Shown here: in pieces, positions 15,840 through 26,594 of the stretch | Position numbering within the stretch: position 1 is the stretch's first letter | How the letters are laid out: each line of letters begins with the position of its first letter | From: Alphaproteobacteria bacterium US3C007 | Lineage (GTDB): Bacteria > Pseudomonadota > Alphaproteobacteria > Rhodobacterales > Rhodobacteraceae | Direction: 5' to 3' | DNA length: 64,000 nucleotides | NCBI GenBank assembly: GCA_034423775.1 | Contig: CP139918.1 | Span: forward strand, 2,666,001 to 2,730,000 | Notes under the pieces: generated by a model | Database searches by the model: none | What the model saw: the letters and a program-made list of their open reading frames with translations, nothing else | What the model was told of the DNA's origin: nothing | Program-made: the position numbers and the translations under genes

Positions 15840-17178
15840 CTTTCGCTGCCTTAATATAATTCATCGGATTTAACGCTTTGCCTTTATAGCGCAATTCATA
15901 GTGCAGATGCGTCCCTGTGGAGCGCCCAGTATTTCCCATACCACCGATTGCCTCTCCACGAGATACTCTTTGCCCCTTTTTTACACGGATCTTTGAAAGA
16001 TGACCATAGCGTGTTTCATAGCCAAAGTCATGCTTGATTTTTACAAGTTTTCCATAGCTGGAAAACGTGCCGGCGAACGTTACAACGCCATCCGCCGTTG
16101 CCAGAATTGGGGTGCCCTTGGGCGCGGCAAGATCAATGCCGCGGTGCATGCGCCCCCAGCGGGGGCCGAATCCAGAGGTAAAGCGATGCGCTGCAGTGAC
16201 TGGTGGCGCGAAAGGCAGTTTGTTTATTGCGATGCGGTAGTGATCCAGCTTAGCCACAGAGTTTAAAATGCCAAGCGCTCGGGCTTCTTCGGCAGAGAGG
16301 TCAGCGAGGTTCGTTTCAAGCCCGAAAGCTGGGCCACCGCGCCCCGAATATCCTTGGCGCACGGTGTTTAAAAGCGAGTCTGAGTTTAGGCCGCTGGCGC
16401 GTAAAACTTTATCCAATGGCTTTACGGATATTGTCAGGGCTTCTTCGATCTGGCGGAATAACTGTTCGTATTTCTGCTCAATGAGGCGAATTTCCAACTC
16501 AAGCGCATCTCGCGCGCTCAGCGCGGCGGCAAGATTTTGTTCGGTTTCCAGCTTGGCTTTGGCTGTTTGCGAAAGCGCTTGCGACACTTTGTCGATCGGC
16601 GAGGCTTGTTCGGGGCGCGGGGGCACTGATAATGCGTTAGGGGCGATGGACCCTTCAGCGCTTGCATTCCGTTCACCTGCATGCTGCCGCTTTAATGCCT
16701 GTAATTCGTTGAGCGCCAAAGCCAGCTTATACTGTAGCTGCTCTTGCTGTTCGCTTGCGGTTATTTCCGCGTTTTGCATTTGGCGCATTTCAACAAGCGC
16801 TGCTGAAAGCTGTGACTTAACTGATAGGCTTTGTTGCGTAATTGCGTTCAATTCTTCTGCAAACACCTCAGTTTCTGACGTGTTGATTGCGTTGTTTATG
16901 GGGCTTGCCGGGATTGATGGCGCGCCAATTCCCTTCGAAAACAGCATAAGGCCGCTAAAGCTGATCCAGAAAACCACTCCAATAGCGCAAATAAAAGCTA
17001 AAATCTGCGCCCTTGATGACAGGCTGAGCCTTGTGGTTTGCCCGGCAGTTTCCACGTAGATGGTTTTTTCGCTAAACCAAAAGAAAGATCTTTTTGAGGG
17101 GGGTCGCACAGTTTTCCTGCAAATTTGTAAGGCCAGATATATTGTATCGGTGATACTGATCGCACGCGATGAGGTCAA
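15829..17178 (-). CDS. Membrane-anchored M23 (LytM) peptidoglycan endopeptidase
   Basis: 449 residues: cytosolic N-terminus, one transmembrane helix (about 58-80, ILAFICAIGVVFWISFSGLML), periplasmic coiled coil (about 100-260, Ala/Glu/Gln-rich) and a C-terminal LytM domain. Zinc ligands are intact: HRGIDLA gives H and D, and THLHYEL gives the HxH. It should cut peptide cross-links in the periplasm. Translationally coupled to the downstream bactofilin gene. Confidence 0.94.
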   Translation of the reverse strand: MTSSRAISITDTIYLALQICRKTVRPPSKRSFFWFSEKTIYVETAGQTTRLSLSSRAQILAFICAIGVVFWISFSGLMLFSKGIGAPSIPASPINNAINTSETEVFAEELNAITQQSLSVKSQLSAALVEMRQMQNAEITASEQQEQLQYKLALALNELQALKRQHAGERNASAEGSIAPNALSVPPRPEQASPIDKVSQALSQTAKAKLETEQNLAAALSARDALELEIRLIEQKYEQLFRQIEEALTISVKPLDKVLRASGLNSDSLLNTVRQGYSGRGGPAFGLETNLADLSAEEARALGILNSVAKLDHYRIAINKLPFAPPVTAAHRFTSGFGPRWGRMHRGIDLAAPKGTPILATADGVVTFAGTFSSYGKLVKIKHDFGYETRYGHLSKIRVKKGQRVSRGEAIGGMGNTGRSTGTHLHYELRYKGKALNPMNYIKAAKDVF

Positions 17179-17270
17179 TCAGCTTGCGGCGCCGCAATCG
17201 CATCTGATGCGCGGGTCATTTTTCTGGGGCGCTGTTTTCTAAAGGCGCTGTGCCGCGTTCTGTCGCTTTT

Positions 17271-18125
17271 TCAACCAGGCGCGTTTTTACCACCAAGAAA
17301 GGCAGGGTATTCAATATTTTCGGTTAAAGGCCAGTAAAAATCTGGCGGGATGCCCGCATCTGCCCGCTTTTCGGCGTTAAAGGGTGGTTTCAGATTGCCT
17401 TTGAAATATTTTCGCACCAGCGCATGAAAAACTTGCTTTGGATCTTTATCATCGCGCCCACACAAGAAATTAAACCATTTTGATCCATACGCTACATGTG
17501 TCACTTCTTCTGAATAGATCAGTTCCAGCGCGTCAACGGCTTGGGTTTCTTTTGCCTGTTTGAATAGTTTTATCATATTCGGCGTCACATCCAGGCCACG
17601 GGCCTCTAGCACCATGGGCACCACGGCCAACCGCCCTAAAAGGTCGGTTTTTGTATCTTCGGCTGCCCGCCACATTCCGGCATGGGCCGAAAGCGCGCCA
17701 TAAAAGCTGCCCAAATTTTCTAAGCAATCGCACATTAAATTGAAATGTTTGCTTTCTTCTGCAGCCGCCTGCACCCAATCATCAAAAAAACCGGTTGGCA
17801 GGCGGGTCTCGCTGAACCGAACGATAATATCCCAATGCAGATCCACGGCATTCAGCTCGATATGGGCGACCGCATGCAACAGCGCGATCCGGCCCTCGGG
17901 TGATCCGGGCTTGCGCTTCGCCACGTCTTTTGGCGCGCATAAACGGGGGGCCTCTGGACGCGCCGGGTGATCTGGTGCCGGCGCCGTTCCAATTTCAAGC
18001 GTGTTGCCTGCAGCGCGCGCCTCTTGCCAGGCTTGGGCATATTGCAAAGACAGGGCGGTCTTTGCGCGCCCATCCGCAGTGTTCAGTACTTGTGCGCCCA
18101 TTTCAGCAAGGCTTAATCCCATCAA
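17271..18125 (-). CDS. DUF455 ferritin-like protein
   Basis: 284 residues with metal-ligand motifs of a ferritin-like four-helix bundle: HAVAHIELNAVDLHWD, AAAEESKHF and YSEEVTHVAYG (E/H pairs). DUF455 proteins resemble MiaE-type di-iron enzymes, but their reaction is not established. Bcp is directly upstream on the same strand (15 bases), so an oxidative-stress link is plausible inference. Confidence 0.9.
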   Translation of the reverse strand: MMGLSLAEMGAQVLNTADGRAKTALSLQYAQAWQEARAAGNTLEIGTAPAPDHPARPEAPRLCAPKDVAKRKPGSPEGRIALLHAVAHIELNAVDLHWDIIVRFSETRLPTGFFDDWVQAAAEESKHFNLMCDCLENLGSFYGALSAHAGMWRAAEDTKTDLLGRLAVVPMVLEARGLDVTPNMIKLFKQAKETQAVDALELIYSEEVTHVAYGSKWFNFLCGRDDKDPKQVFHALVRKYFKGNLKPPFNAEKRADAGIPPDFYWPLTENIEYPAFLGGKNAPG

Positions 18126-18140
18126 GCGACCTCGTTTTGG

Positions 18141-18602
18141 TTACAGGGTTTGCGCCGCGGCCAAGACAGCTTCGACATGCCCGGCCACTTTAACTTTGCG
18201 CCACTCCTGCACCACTTGACCAGAGCCATCAATCAAAAAAGTGGAGCGTTCAATGCCAAAATAGGTTTTACCGTACATGGATTTTTCTTTCCAAACGCCA
18301 AATTGTTCGCAAATATCGCCCTCTTCATCTGACAGCAGGGGCATGCCGAGCGCCTGCTTTTCGACAAATTTATCATGGCTTTTCACGCTGTCTTTTGAAA
18401 TGCCGACAATTTTAATGTTTAACTTTTCAAACGCTTCCTGATGGGCGGTAAACGCCTGAGCTTCTTTCGTGCAGCCACTTGTATTATCGCGGGGGTAGAA
18501 AAACAGGATAACCGAAGATGGCTGCAGCTCTGAGAGCGCTAATTCGCCGCCACCATCCCGCGGCAGCTGTACAATTGGAGCGGGATAAGGCAATTTTGTC
18601 AT
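18141..18602 (-). CDS. bcp: Peroxiredoxin of the Bcp/PrxQ type
   Basis: 153-residue thiol peroxidase that reduces hydroperoxides. The peroxidatic cysteine is Cys44 in YPRDNTSGCTKEAQAF. The usual second cysteine five residues later is absent (Ala/Phe instead), so this is a 1-Cys form or resolves through Cys near 98 (EGDICEQFG). First gene of a bcp-DUF455 unit, divergent from the AsmA-like gene. Confidence 0.92.
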   Translation of the reverse strand: MTKLPYPAPIVQLPRDGGGELALSELQPSSVILFFYPRDNTSGCTKEAQAFTAHQEAFEKLNIKIVGISKDSVKSHDKFVEKQALGMPLLSDEEGDICEQFGVWKEKSMYGKTYFGIERSTFLIDGSGQVVQEWRKVKVAGHVEAVLAAAQTL

Positions 18603-18685
18603 GATGCATTCCTTGGTGAAAATTTGGCGTTCGCGCTATCAGTTAGAACTAAATGACTGCGAAAAAAGAGTAGGGTGATAAAAGA

Positions 18686-21600
18686 GTGAGCGAAGAAGGG
18701 AAGAAAGTGATCGTTGCGCGTCATCCCTGGCGCTGGCTTGCTGCATTGGTCTCTGCGCTTAGCGCGCTTTTGGGAGCGTTGATCCTGTGTTTGTTGCTGT
18801 TGATCGCGGTTTTAAAGGGTCGCGATCTTCCGCTGCCATACTGGGTTGAAGAACGCATTGCGAGCGTTTTAAGCGAAAATCTTCCAGACGTTGAAGTTAA
18901 GTTTTCTGATTTATTCCTGACATTATCTGAAAACTGGGCGCCTCAATTTCAGTTTGAGAATGTTTCGATTTCGTTGCCAGGGGCGTTAGATGCGCCGCTT
19001 GATGTAAGAGCCCTGCGCGTTGAACTGAATTTACCAGCGCTTTTAGAGGGTCAGATCAGGCCAGAAACGCTCATAGCTGATGGCGTTTTTATGGCGTTAA
19101 GCCGGCAGAAGACGGGCGATATTTACGTTCAAAGCGTGGATTTGAAGCCAAGCGATGTGGCGATGACGCTGTTTCCAACATTGATCATGCCGATGGATCA
19201 AATAGTACAATCCGCCCTCTTTGAAAGTTTGAAGACAATTGCGATCAATAACATTGCGATTACTTATCAAGATTTTCTCAGCCGGCGAAATTGGGTGATT
19301 GATGGGGCAGGGCTTGTTTTGAAAAAACAAGGGGCGGCTTTATCGCTTGACGTCAGCATGGGGCTGCTGGCTGGAGGAGCGGATTATGCGAGCTTGCGCC
19401 TGGGCCTCGAACGACAAATTGGGGAGAGCGCTGCACAATTTGATGTCGCGTTCGAAGATTTGCCAGCGCAGGACATGGCGAGCCAGCTGCCCTTTTTTGC
19501 ATGGTTGAACGCGGTTGAGGGGCCAATTTCCGGCGCGATAAGCGGCGCGATAGATGGATCAGGCGCTTTGGGGGCGCTCAGCGTGAGTTTGCAGGTAAAG
19601 CAAGGCGTGGTCAGACCCAATGAAACAGCGGTGCCGATCCAGTTTGAATCGGCGCAAACGTATTTCACCTATGATCCGCTGGATCGCCGTTTAGAGTTTG
19701 ATCAAATTAAAGTTGTAGGTTCTGATGTGTCGTTTCTGGGGCAAGGTTACGCCGCGCTTGAGATGAATGAGGCTTGGCCCGATAGCTTGTTTGGCCAACT
19801 TAGATTGTCCGAGGCGAAAGCAAACTTTCAGAACAGTCAACTCGATGCAGTTATCTTGGATGACGCTTTGGTTGATTTCCGTCTAAATTTAACCCCGTTT
19901 CAGCTTGATATTGGGCAGTTTTACGCAACAAACAGTGCAAAAGAGATTTCAGTTCGGGGTCAGGCGCGGGTGAGCGCTGAGGCGCTGGGTTGGTCTGTGG
20001 CGCTCGACGCGCGCAGCCCAGTTTTAACCAAGGCCGCCTTAATGGAGTATTGGCCCGCTGGATTTAAACCCAGATCCAGAGATTGGGTGTCAAAAAATGT
20101 ACAGCATGCGAGCTTACGTGATGTGCGTTTCGCCTGGAGATTGCCGGCAAGCCAGCCCCCTGTGCTAGAGCTTGGGTTCGCCTATGAGGATACTGCGCTA
20201 CGGGTTACAAAATCATTGCCGATGATCACGCGGGCGCGGGGGCAATTTTCGTCAAATTCAAATCGGCTTGCAACGAATTTGAGTGCCGGATTTATGACCG
20301 CCAGCGGGGCCCGGCCAGTCGATGTTTCCGGAACGCGCTTCGTGATCCCCGATACGAAAAAAATCCCATCGGATGGGGTGGCGGATGTTGTCGTGTCGGG
20401 GCAGCTGGCGGATGTGCTGCCGCTTGTTGATATCATCGTGTCTGCGCGAAATAGCGAAACAAAAATTCCCAAAATACCGGGGGCGGGCGAGGTTGCTTTG
20501 ACCGCGTCTGTTTCATTTTCGATGGTTGAAAATGGCGGCGACTCTGTTGAAATTTTTGCGAAAGGCGATGTGAAGAATTTTGAAGGTGAGCTCGGTGACA
20601 CAGGCGCTGTGATCTCGAGTGATTTGGTGCAAATCGCTTTATCTCCCAAGCAATTGGAACTCATCGGAACAGGCCGGTTTGACCAGGTACCTTTCACGGC
20701 AAAGTTTCAAAAGGGATTGGGCCCAGATCAGGCGGATGTGCCCGCCCTGCTTGAGGCTGAATTGGATCTTTCCTCTGAATTGGTAAACCGCTTTACAGGG
20801 GCTGAGATCGAAGGCTTGATCAGCGGCAGCAGCCCTGCCCGGATAACCGCAAGCTTGCCAAGCGGCGCAGAAGCATCATTTTCGCTCAGCTCTGATTTGG
20901 TGGGCTTAGGAGTAAACGCAAAGCAAATAAATTGGCAAAAACCGGCTAATAAACCTGCTCAATTTCTGCTGACGGGGCGCTATAATACGCGGGCGCTGAC
21001 CGATCAATTCTCCCTAACCGGCGCTGGTTTGAATTTGGAGGGCGCGGTAGATTATGCGGAACCAGGGGAGTTTAAATCGTTATCAGTGTCTAAGCTTCGA
21101 GTCGATGATACGCTGGATGTGTTCGGCAAGTTTGACCCTGCGATGGGCGTTGAAATATTTGGCGGATGGCTTAATTTTCCAAATCTGATGGCAGGCATGC
21201 CCGAAACAAGCGGTGCGCAGACGGCGCCGCTTGCGTTGAAGGTGGCTTTGGATGAGGTGGTATTGGGTGAAAATAAACTTACCGAATTTCGTGCGGATTT
21301 GATCAGCGCACCGCAATTGTCGGGTCCGTTTTCGGCAAAAGTGAACGGCGTGGCACACATTGAGGCAGTTTTATCGCCGCTTTATGGCCGCACGGCATTG
21401 GACGTTACGTCAGAACAGGCAGGGCGTTTGCTGACATCGGTTGGAGCTTTGCAAAGCGCCACAGGTGGGCGGCTGAAATTAAATTTAAGTCCAACGCAGC
21501 AAATGGGTGAAACTGATGGGCTTTTGGAAATCCGGAATGTCAAAGTTCAAAAAGCGCCCGTTTTTGCAGAGCTTTTGAACGCAATCAGCATTGTTGGCCT

Positions 21601-21961
21601 ATTAGAGCAATTGACAGGGCCGGGTATTCTTTTAACGGAGGTGGATGCCAAATTCAGAAGCACTGAGGAAGAAATTATTGTTGAATCAGCCTCTGCGTTT
21701 GGGCCGTCCATCGGTTTGTCTTTGGATGGCTATTACAATCGAAAGGCAGAGAGCCTTGATATGCAGGGGGTTTTATCGCCAATCTACTTTATCAACGGTA
21801 TTGGCTCGGCTCTGACCAGAAAAGGCGATGGTCTCTTTGGCTTTAGTTTTAACTTAGATGGAAAAAAAGGACAGCCCAGTTTAGAGGTTAACCCTTTGTC
21901 GATTTTAACGCCCGGGATTTTTCGCGATGTGTTCCGGCGCCCTCCCCCCAAACTTGAGTGA
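18686..21961 (+). CDS. AsmA/YhdP-like large envelope protein
   Basis: 1091 residues with a GTG start (18686), a basic N-terminus and one signal-anchor helix (about 17-43), then a very long periplasmic region of repeated amphipathic beta strands. The C-terminus holds an AsmA_2-type domain (GGRLKLNLSPTQQMGETDGLLEIRNV-type region, then LLNAISIVGLLEQLTGPGI). Such proteins bridge inner and outer membrane and are thought to move phospholipid. Close upstream of queA (9 bases), probably one operon. Confidence 0.88.
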   Translation: MSEEGKKVIVARHPWRWLAALVSALSALLGALILCLLLLIAVLKGRDLPLPYWVEERIASVLSENLPDVEVKFSDLFLTLSENWAPQFQFENVSISLPGALDAPLDVRALRVELNLPALLEGQIRPETLIADGVFMALSRQKTGDIYVQSVDLKPSDVAMTLFPTLIMPMDQIVQSALFESLKTIAINNIAITYQDFLSRRNWVIDGAGLVLKKQGAALSLDVSMGLLAGGADYASLRLGLERQIGESAAQFDVAFEDLPAQDMASQLPFFAWLNAVEGPISGAISGAIDGSGALGALSVSLQVKQGVVRPNETAVPIQFESAQTYFTYDPLDRRLEFDQIKVVGSDVSFLGQGYAALEMNEAWPDSLFGQLRLSEAKANFQNSQLDAVILDDALVDFRLNLTPFQLDIGQFYATNSAKEISVRGQARVSAEALGWSVALDARSPVLTKAALMEYWPAGFKPRSRDWVSKNVQHASLRDVRFAWRLPASQPPVLELGFAYEDTALRVTKSLPMITRARGQFSSNSNRLATNLSAGFMTASGARPVDVSGTRFVIPDTKKIPSDGVADVVVSGQLADVLPLVDIIVSARNSETKIPKIPGAGEVALTASVSFSMVENGGDSVEIFAKGDVKNFEGELGDTGAVISSDLVQIALSPKQLELIGTGRFDQVPFTAKFQKGLGPDQADVPALLEAELDLSSELVNRFTGAEIEGLISGSSPARITASLPSGAEASFSLSSDLVGLGVNAKQINWQKPANKPAQFLLTGRYNTRALTDQFSLTGAGLNLEGAVDYAEPGEFKSLSVSKLRVDDTLDVFGKFDPAMGVEIFGGWLNFPNLMAGMPETSGAQTAPLALKVALDEVVLGENKLTEFRADLISAPQLSGPFSAKVNGVAHIEAVLSPLYGRTALDVTSEQAGRLLTSVGALQSATGGRLKLNLSPTQQMGETDGLLEIRNVKVQKAPVFAELLNAISIVGLLEQLTGPGILLTEVDAKFRSTEEEIIVESASAFGPSIGLSLDGYYNRKAESLDMQGVLSPIYFINGIGSALTRKGDGLFGFSFNLDGKKGQPSLEVNPLSILTPGIFRDVFRRPPPKLE

Positions 21962-21970
21962 CCGCAAAAG

Positions 21971-23029
21971 ATGAACTTAACAGAATTTGATTTTGAGCTA
22001 CCCGAAGAATTGATTGCCACGCGGCCGGTTTCTCCGCGCTCTTCGGCCCGATTGCTGGTGTCAAATGGGGAAGGGCTCGCGGATCGGTCTGTGGCAAACT
22101 TGCTGGATTACCTCGGTCCTAAAGATCGCCTCGTTCTGAATGATACGAAAGTCATTCCGGCCCGCCTCAGCGGCATTCGCCGGCGCAGCGCCGCTTCAGG
22201 TGGCAGTGGCGAAGCCCGGATCGAGGTGACATTGCTGCATCGGCAAGAGAATGGCGATTGGATGGCGCTGATCAAGCCGTTGCGAAAAGTCGCCCTTAAC
22301 GAGAGGATCGAATTCGCCGGTGGCCTGTCGGCGCAGTTGCTCGACAAACAACAAGGGCAAGCAGTGCTGCGCTTTGATAGAAGCGAAGCGGCGTTTGAGA
22401 GCGCGCTAGATCGTTTTGGGATGATGCCTTTGCCGCCTTACATCGCGTCAAAACGAGCCGCTGATGCGCAAGATCGACAGGATTATCAAACCGTATTCGC
22501 GCGGCATCAAGGCTCTGTGGCCGCGCCCACGGCCTCGCTGCATTTTGATGCGCCGCTCTTGGCGCAATTGGCGGAGCAAAAGATTGGCATAACCTATGTG
22601 ACGTTGCATGTGGGCGCGGGCACTTTTCTGCCCGTAAAAGTTGAGGATATTCGAAGCCATAAGATGCATTCTGAATGGGGAAGTGTTTCCCCGCAAGCCG
22701 CCGAAGAAATAGCCGCAACGCAGGCTGCGGGGGGGCGCATTATTCCAGTAGGAACAACCGCGCTGCGTTTGCTGGAAACCGCTGCGCGGCGCAGCGGCCA
22801 GATTGAGGCGTGGACGGGGGAAACCGATATTTTCATATTTCCTGGCTTCCAATTCAACGTTGCAAGCGCATTAATGACCAATTTTCATTTGCCAAAATCA
22901 ACATTGTTGATGCTGGTTTCAGCGCTTATCGGGCTTGAACAGATGAAATCCATTTATTCCCATGCGATAAAACAGAAATATCGGTTTTTTTCCTATGGTG
23001 ATTCCTCGCTTTTGGTTCCACAGAGATAG
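21971..23029 (+). CDS. queA: QueA, S-adenosylmethionine:tRNA ribosyltransferase-isomerase
   Basis: Makes epoxyqueuosine in tRNA from preQ1 by transferring the ribosyl part of SAM. 352 residues, normal length. Motifs: [18 protein letters not shown] at the N-terminus, [18 protein letters not shown], [34 protein letters not shown], and the C-terminal [17 protein letters not shown]. tgt is not adjacent here. Confidence 0.97.
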   Translation: MNLTEFDFELPEELIATRPVSPRSSARLLVSNGEGLADRSVANLLDYLGPKDRLVLNDTKVIPARLSGIRRRSAASGGSGEARIEVTLLHRQENGDWMALIKPLRKVALNERIEFAGGLSAQLLDKQQGQAVLRFDRSEAAFESALDRFGMMPLPPYIASKRAADAQDRQDYQTVFARHQGSVAAPTASLHFDAPLLAQLAEQKIGITYVTLHVGAGTFLPVKVEDIRSHKMHSEWGSVSPQAAEEIAATQAAGGRIIPVGTTALRLLETAARRSGQIEAWTGETDIFIFPGFQFNVASALMTNFHLPKSTLLMLVSALIGLEQMKSIYSHAIKQKYRFFSYGDSSLLVPQR

Positions 23030-23115
23030 ACAGAAGTAAGCGATTCGATTAGGGTGAACAGGCGGGCCTTTCTACCGTTCTGCCTGTCGTTCTGCGTGGT
23101 GATTGGAGCCTTCCC

Positions 23116-24387
23116 ATGCTGTCAGTTTTTAAGAATTCTTGGGCCCTTTTATTGGGCATGATGTTGTTAATGGTTGGAAACGGTCTGCAAAGCACCTTGT
23201 TGGGGGTGCGTGGCGGCATAGAGCAGTTTTTACCTTTCGAAATGTCACTGATTATGTCCGCCTATTTCGTTGGGTTTTTGGGCGCCAGCCGTATGGTGCC
23301 CTCGCTCATTCGCCGCGTTGGCCATGTGCGCGTCTTTGCGGCGCTTGCCTCCTTCATTTCGGCTGTGCTGGTGCTGTTTCCATTATATTTAAATCCGATT
23401 TTTTGGATGTTTGGGCGTTTGGTCATCGGGTTTTGTTTTTGCGGCGTTTATATTATCGCTGAAAGCTGGCTGAACAACGCCGCCACAAATGAAAACCGTG
23501 GCCAATCCCTTTCGCTCTATTTGATATTACAAATGGTGGGGATCGTTGTTGGGCAAGGCTTATTGGTCACCAGTGATCCTGGAGGCTATGCGTTATTTAT
23601 CATCATTTCGGTTTTCGTTTCCGTGTCATTTGCGCCGATCCTTCTGTCGATCAGCCCGACACCCGCTTTTGAAACCACCAACCCAATGCCGTTGAAAAAG
23701 CTGATTGAAACCTCACCTTTGGGCTGCGCGGGGATGTTTGTGCTGGGCGGGGTGTTTTCAGCACAATTTGGCATGGCGGCGGTTTATGGGGCGGAAGTGG
23801 GTTTGTCGCTGGGTGAGATTTCGCTTTTCGTTGCTACTTTTTATATTGGGGCGGTGTTCCTACAATACCCGATTGGTTGGTTGTCTGATCGAATGGACCG
23901 GCGCCGCTTGATCATGAGTGTGGCTGCAATCGGGGCCTTTGGGGCGCTTATTGGGGTGTTTATGGGGCAGAATTTTACTTTGTTATTGGTTTCAGCCTTC
24001 ATCGTAGGGGGGACGTCAAATCCGCTTTATTCCTTGCTGATTGCACATACCAATGACTTTTTAGAATATGATGATATGGTATCGGCCTCTGGAGGTTTGC
24101 TGTTCATCAATGGGATTGGTGCAATTGCCGGTCCTTTGATCGTTGGATGGGTTATGCAGGCCATCGGAGCCTTTGGGTTTTTTGTGCTTATTTCACTTTT
24201 GATGGCAGGTCTTACGCTTTACGCGGCCTATCGCAGCACGCAGCGGGCGGCCCCATCCGTCGAAGAGGCAAATGCCTATCAAACTGTTATGCCCACGGCG
24301 TCTCTTTTATCGGTTGAGTTCGCGCAAGAAATCGCGATTGAGACCGCGCTGGAAGAAGAAGAAGAAAGCCAAGATGTTGATGGATGA
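23116..24387 (+). CDS. Major facilitator superfamily transporter (YcaD-like)
   Basis: 423 residues, about 12 membrane helices. The region GFCFCGVYIIAESWLNNAA and the loop LSDRMDRRR are typical of the YcaD/UMF2-like MFS group. The C-terminal ~40 residues form an acidic cytosolic tail (ALEEEEESQD). Substrate unknown. Starts 86 bases after queA. Confidence 0.88.
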   Translation: MLSVFKNSWALLLGMMLLMVGNGLQSTLLGVRGGIEQFLPFEMSLIMSAYFVGFLGASRMVPSLIRRVGHVRVFAALASFISAVLVLFPLYLNPIFWMFGRLVIGFCFCGVYIIAESWLNNAATNENRGQSLSLYLILQMVGIVVGQGLLVTSDPGGYALFIIISVFVSVSFAPILLSISPTPAFETTNPMPLKKLIETSPLGCAGMFVLGGVFSAQFGMAAVYGAEVGLSLGEISLFVATFYIGAVFLQYPIGWLSDRMDRRRLIMSVAAIGAFGALIGVFMGQNFTLLLVSAFIVGGTSNPLYSLLIAHTNDFLEYDDMVSASGGLLFINGIGAIAGPLIVGWVMQAIGAFGFFVLISLLMAGLTLYAAYRSTQRAAPSVEEANAYQTVMPTASLLSVEFAQEIAIETALEEEEESQDVDG

Positions 24388-24482
24388 AGTTTTATACATC
24401 TATATATAGAAAAATATTGAAAAACCTTTCATTTTCATTAATAAAAACCACAGAAGAACTGTAGCAAAATAAGGGAGCGGCC

Positions 24483-25058
24483 ATGGCCCCTGATCAGATC
24501 TTAAAATTCTGGCTTGATGAGACTGCGCCAGAAAAATGGTATTCTGTTGATTTGGACCTTGATGCGGAAATCAAGCATCGCTTTGAGCCTGCTTGGTGCG
24601 AATTGATGCAGGGACGCTATGGCTTGTGGTTGACATATCCGAGCGGGGCTTTGGCTTATATCATTCTCGCAGATCAATTTTCGCGCAATATGTTTCGTGG
24701 TCAAGATAAAGGCTTTTCATCTGATACTGTGGCCTTGGCGGCGTCAAAATCGGCCATCAATCAGAAATGGGATTTGCGCGTTGATGAACCTGCGCGGCAA
24801 TTTTTTTACCTGCCGCTGATGCATTCTGAGAATTTGATCGATCAGGATCGATGCGTGCGTTTGCTCAAAGAGCGCATGTGCGATGGCGGCGGCCAAAATT
24901 TGCTGCATGCCAGAGCACATCGTGAGGTTATTCGTAACTTTGGCAGGTTTCCTGAAAGAAACAGCGCGTTGTCGCGCAAGAGCAGCCAGGCCGAAACTGA
25001 TTTTATTCGCGATGGCGGCTATGGCAGCCTGTTTCAAAATTTGACCGTTGCGATTTGA
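24483..25058 (+). CDS. DUF924 protein
   Basis: 191 residues of the TPR-like DUF924 family (ILKFWLDETAPEKWY, ALAYIILADQFSRNMFRG, FFYLPLMHSENL). Function unknown across the family. An AT-rich 95-base leader separates it from the MFS gene. Confidence 0.88.
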   Translation: MAPDQILKFWLDETAPEKWYSVDLDLDAEIKHRFEPAWCELMQGRYGLWLTYPSGALAYIILADQFSRNMFRGQDKGFSSDTVALAASKSAINQKWDLRVDEPARQFFYLPLMHSENLIDQDRCVRLLKERMCDGGGQNLLHARAHREVIRNFGRFPERNSALSRKSSQAETDFIRDGGYGSLFQNLTVAI

Positions 25059-25131
25059 TTTCGTGCTGGCCCATTGAACTCGATTCCAATTTAGTTTAAC
25101 GTTAAACAAATTCTTTGAGATGAGGGAAGTG

Positions 25132-26526
25132 ATGGCAGAGCGTGCATTTGATCTGGTGGTTATTGGGGCGGGGCCCGGCGGCTATGTGTCTGCAATACGG
25201 GGCGCCCAACTTGGCTTGAAAGTCGCCATTGTCGAACGCGAGCATATGGGCGGCATCTGTCTCAATTGGGGCTGTATTCCAACCAAAGCGATGTTGCGAT
25301 CGGCGGAGGTGTTCCACTTAATGCAGCGTGCAAAAGAATTCGGATTAAGCGCCAAAGGCATCGATTACGATCTTGAGGCTGTGGTGGCGCGCTCGCGCGG
25401 AATTGCCAAACAGTTAAATCAAGGCGTTGGCTTCTTGATGAAGAAAAATAAGATCACCACCCTGATGGGCGAGGCGCGTATCTCAAGCGCCACCAGCGTG
25501 GATGTAACGACGAAGAGCAAAACGGAAACGCTGAAAGCCAAGCATATCATTCTGGCCACGGGCGCCAGAGCGCGCGAATTGCCCGGGCTTGAAGCCGATG
25601 GCGATCTGGTTTGGACGTATAAGCACGCGCTGACGCCGAGCCGCATGCCCAAAAAACTATTGGTTATTGGGTCGGGCGCGATTGGAATTGAATTTGCCAG
25701 CTTTTACAACACGCTGGGCACAGATACCACGGTTGTAGAGGTTATGGACCGGATCCTGCCCGTAGAAGATGCCGAAATAAGTGCTTTTGCGAAAAAACAG
25801 TTTGAAAAGCAGGGCATGCATATTCTGGAAAAGGCCATGGTCAAAAAACTTGATCGGGCAAAGGGCAAAGTGACGGCGCATATTGAACAGGCCGGTAAAA
25901 TCACCACCGAAACGTTTGACACGGTTATTTCTGCGGTTGGAATTTTGGGGAATGTTGAAAATTTAGGCTTGGAAGATACGGGCATTGCTGTTGATCGCAG
26001 CCATATCGTAACCGATGCTTGCTGCCGCACTTCTATCCCAACCATTTTCGCAATCGGCGACGTGGCTGGCGCCCCATGGCTTGCGCATAAAGCCAGCCAT
26101 GAAGGGGTTATGGTTGCCGAGTTAATTGCGGGTAAAAAGCCGCATCCCGTGCGCCCCGAAACAATTGCAGGCTGCACCTATTGTCATCCTCAAATCGCCA
26201 GCGTCGGGTATACCGAAGCGCAAGCGCGCGAGAAGGGCCATGAGATTAAAGTTGGGCGGTTTCCATTTATCGGCAATGGCAAAGCCATCGCTTTAGGCGA
26301 GCCTGAGGGATTGGTAAAAACCATTTTTGATAAAAAATCGGGCGAATTGCTCGGGGCCCATATGATTGGCGCCGAGGTGACCGAGTTGATCCAAGGCTAT
26401 GTGATCGGGCGTCAATTGGAAACCACAGAGCAAGATTTGATGGAAACGGTTTTCCCACATCCGACGCTGTCTGAAATGATGCATGAAAGCGTGTTGGATG
26501 CGTTTGATCAGGTGATCCACGTTTAG
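25132..26526 (+). CDS. lpd: Dihydrolipoyl dehydrogenase
   Basis: FAD enzyme that reoxidises lipoyl groups in 2-oxoacid dehydrogenase or glycine cleavage complexes. Redox-active disulfide in GGICLNWGCIPTKAML, FAD site VVIGAGPGGYVSAIRGA, NAD site LLVIGSGAIGIEFASF, and C-terminal His-Glu dyad in HPTLSEMMHE. ATG 25132 is preferred over ATG 25120, since GAGG lies 6 bases before it and only the shorter form begins in the usual place. No E1 or E2 genes nearby, so the partner complex is unknown. Confidence 0.94.
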   Translation: MAERAFDLVVIGAGPGGYVSAIRGAQLGLKVAIVEREHMGGICLNWGCIPTKAMLRSAEVFHLMQRAKEFGLSAKGIDYDLEAVVARSRGIAKQLNQGVGFLMKKNKITTLMGEARISSATSVDVTTKSKTETLKAKHIILATGARARELPGLEADGDLVWTYKHALTPSRMPKKLLVIGSGAIGIEFASFYNTLGTDTTVVEVMDRILPVEDAEISAFAKKQFEKQGMHILEKAMVKKLDRAKGKVTAHIEQAGKITTETFDTVISAVGILGNVENLGLEDTGIAVDRSHIVTDACCRTSIPTIFAIGDVAGAPWLAHKASHEGVMVAELIAGKKPHPVRPETIAGCTYCHPQIASVGYTEAQAREKGHEIKVGRFPFIGNGKAIALGEPEGLVKTIFDKKSGELLGAHMIGAEVTELIQGYVIGRQLETTEQDLMETVFPHPTLSEMMHESVLDAFDQVIHV

Positions 26527-26594
26527 ACCATATCGGGCGAGCAGCACAAACTCGCTAAATGCGTTGCACTCCGCCGCCCAAAGATTTGCACTAG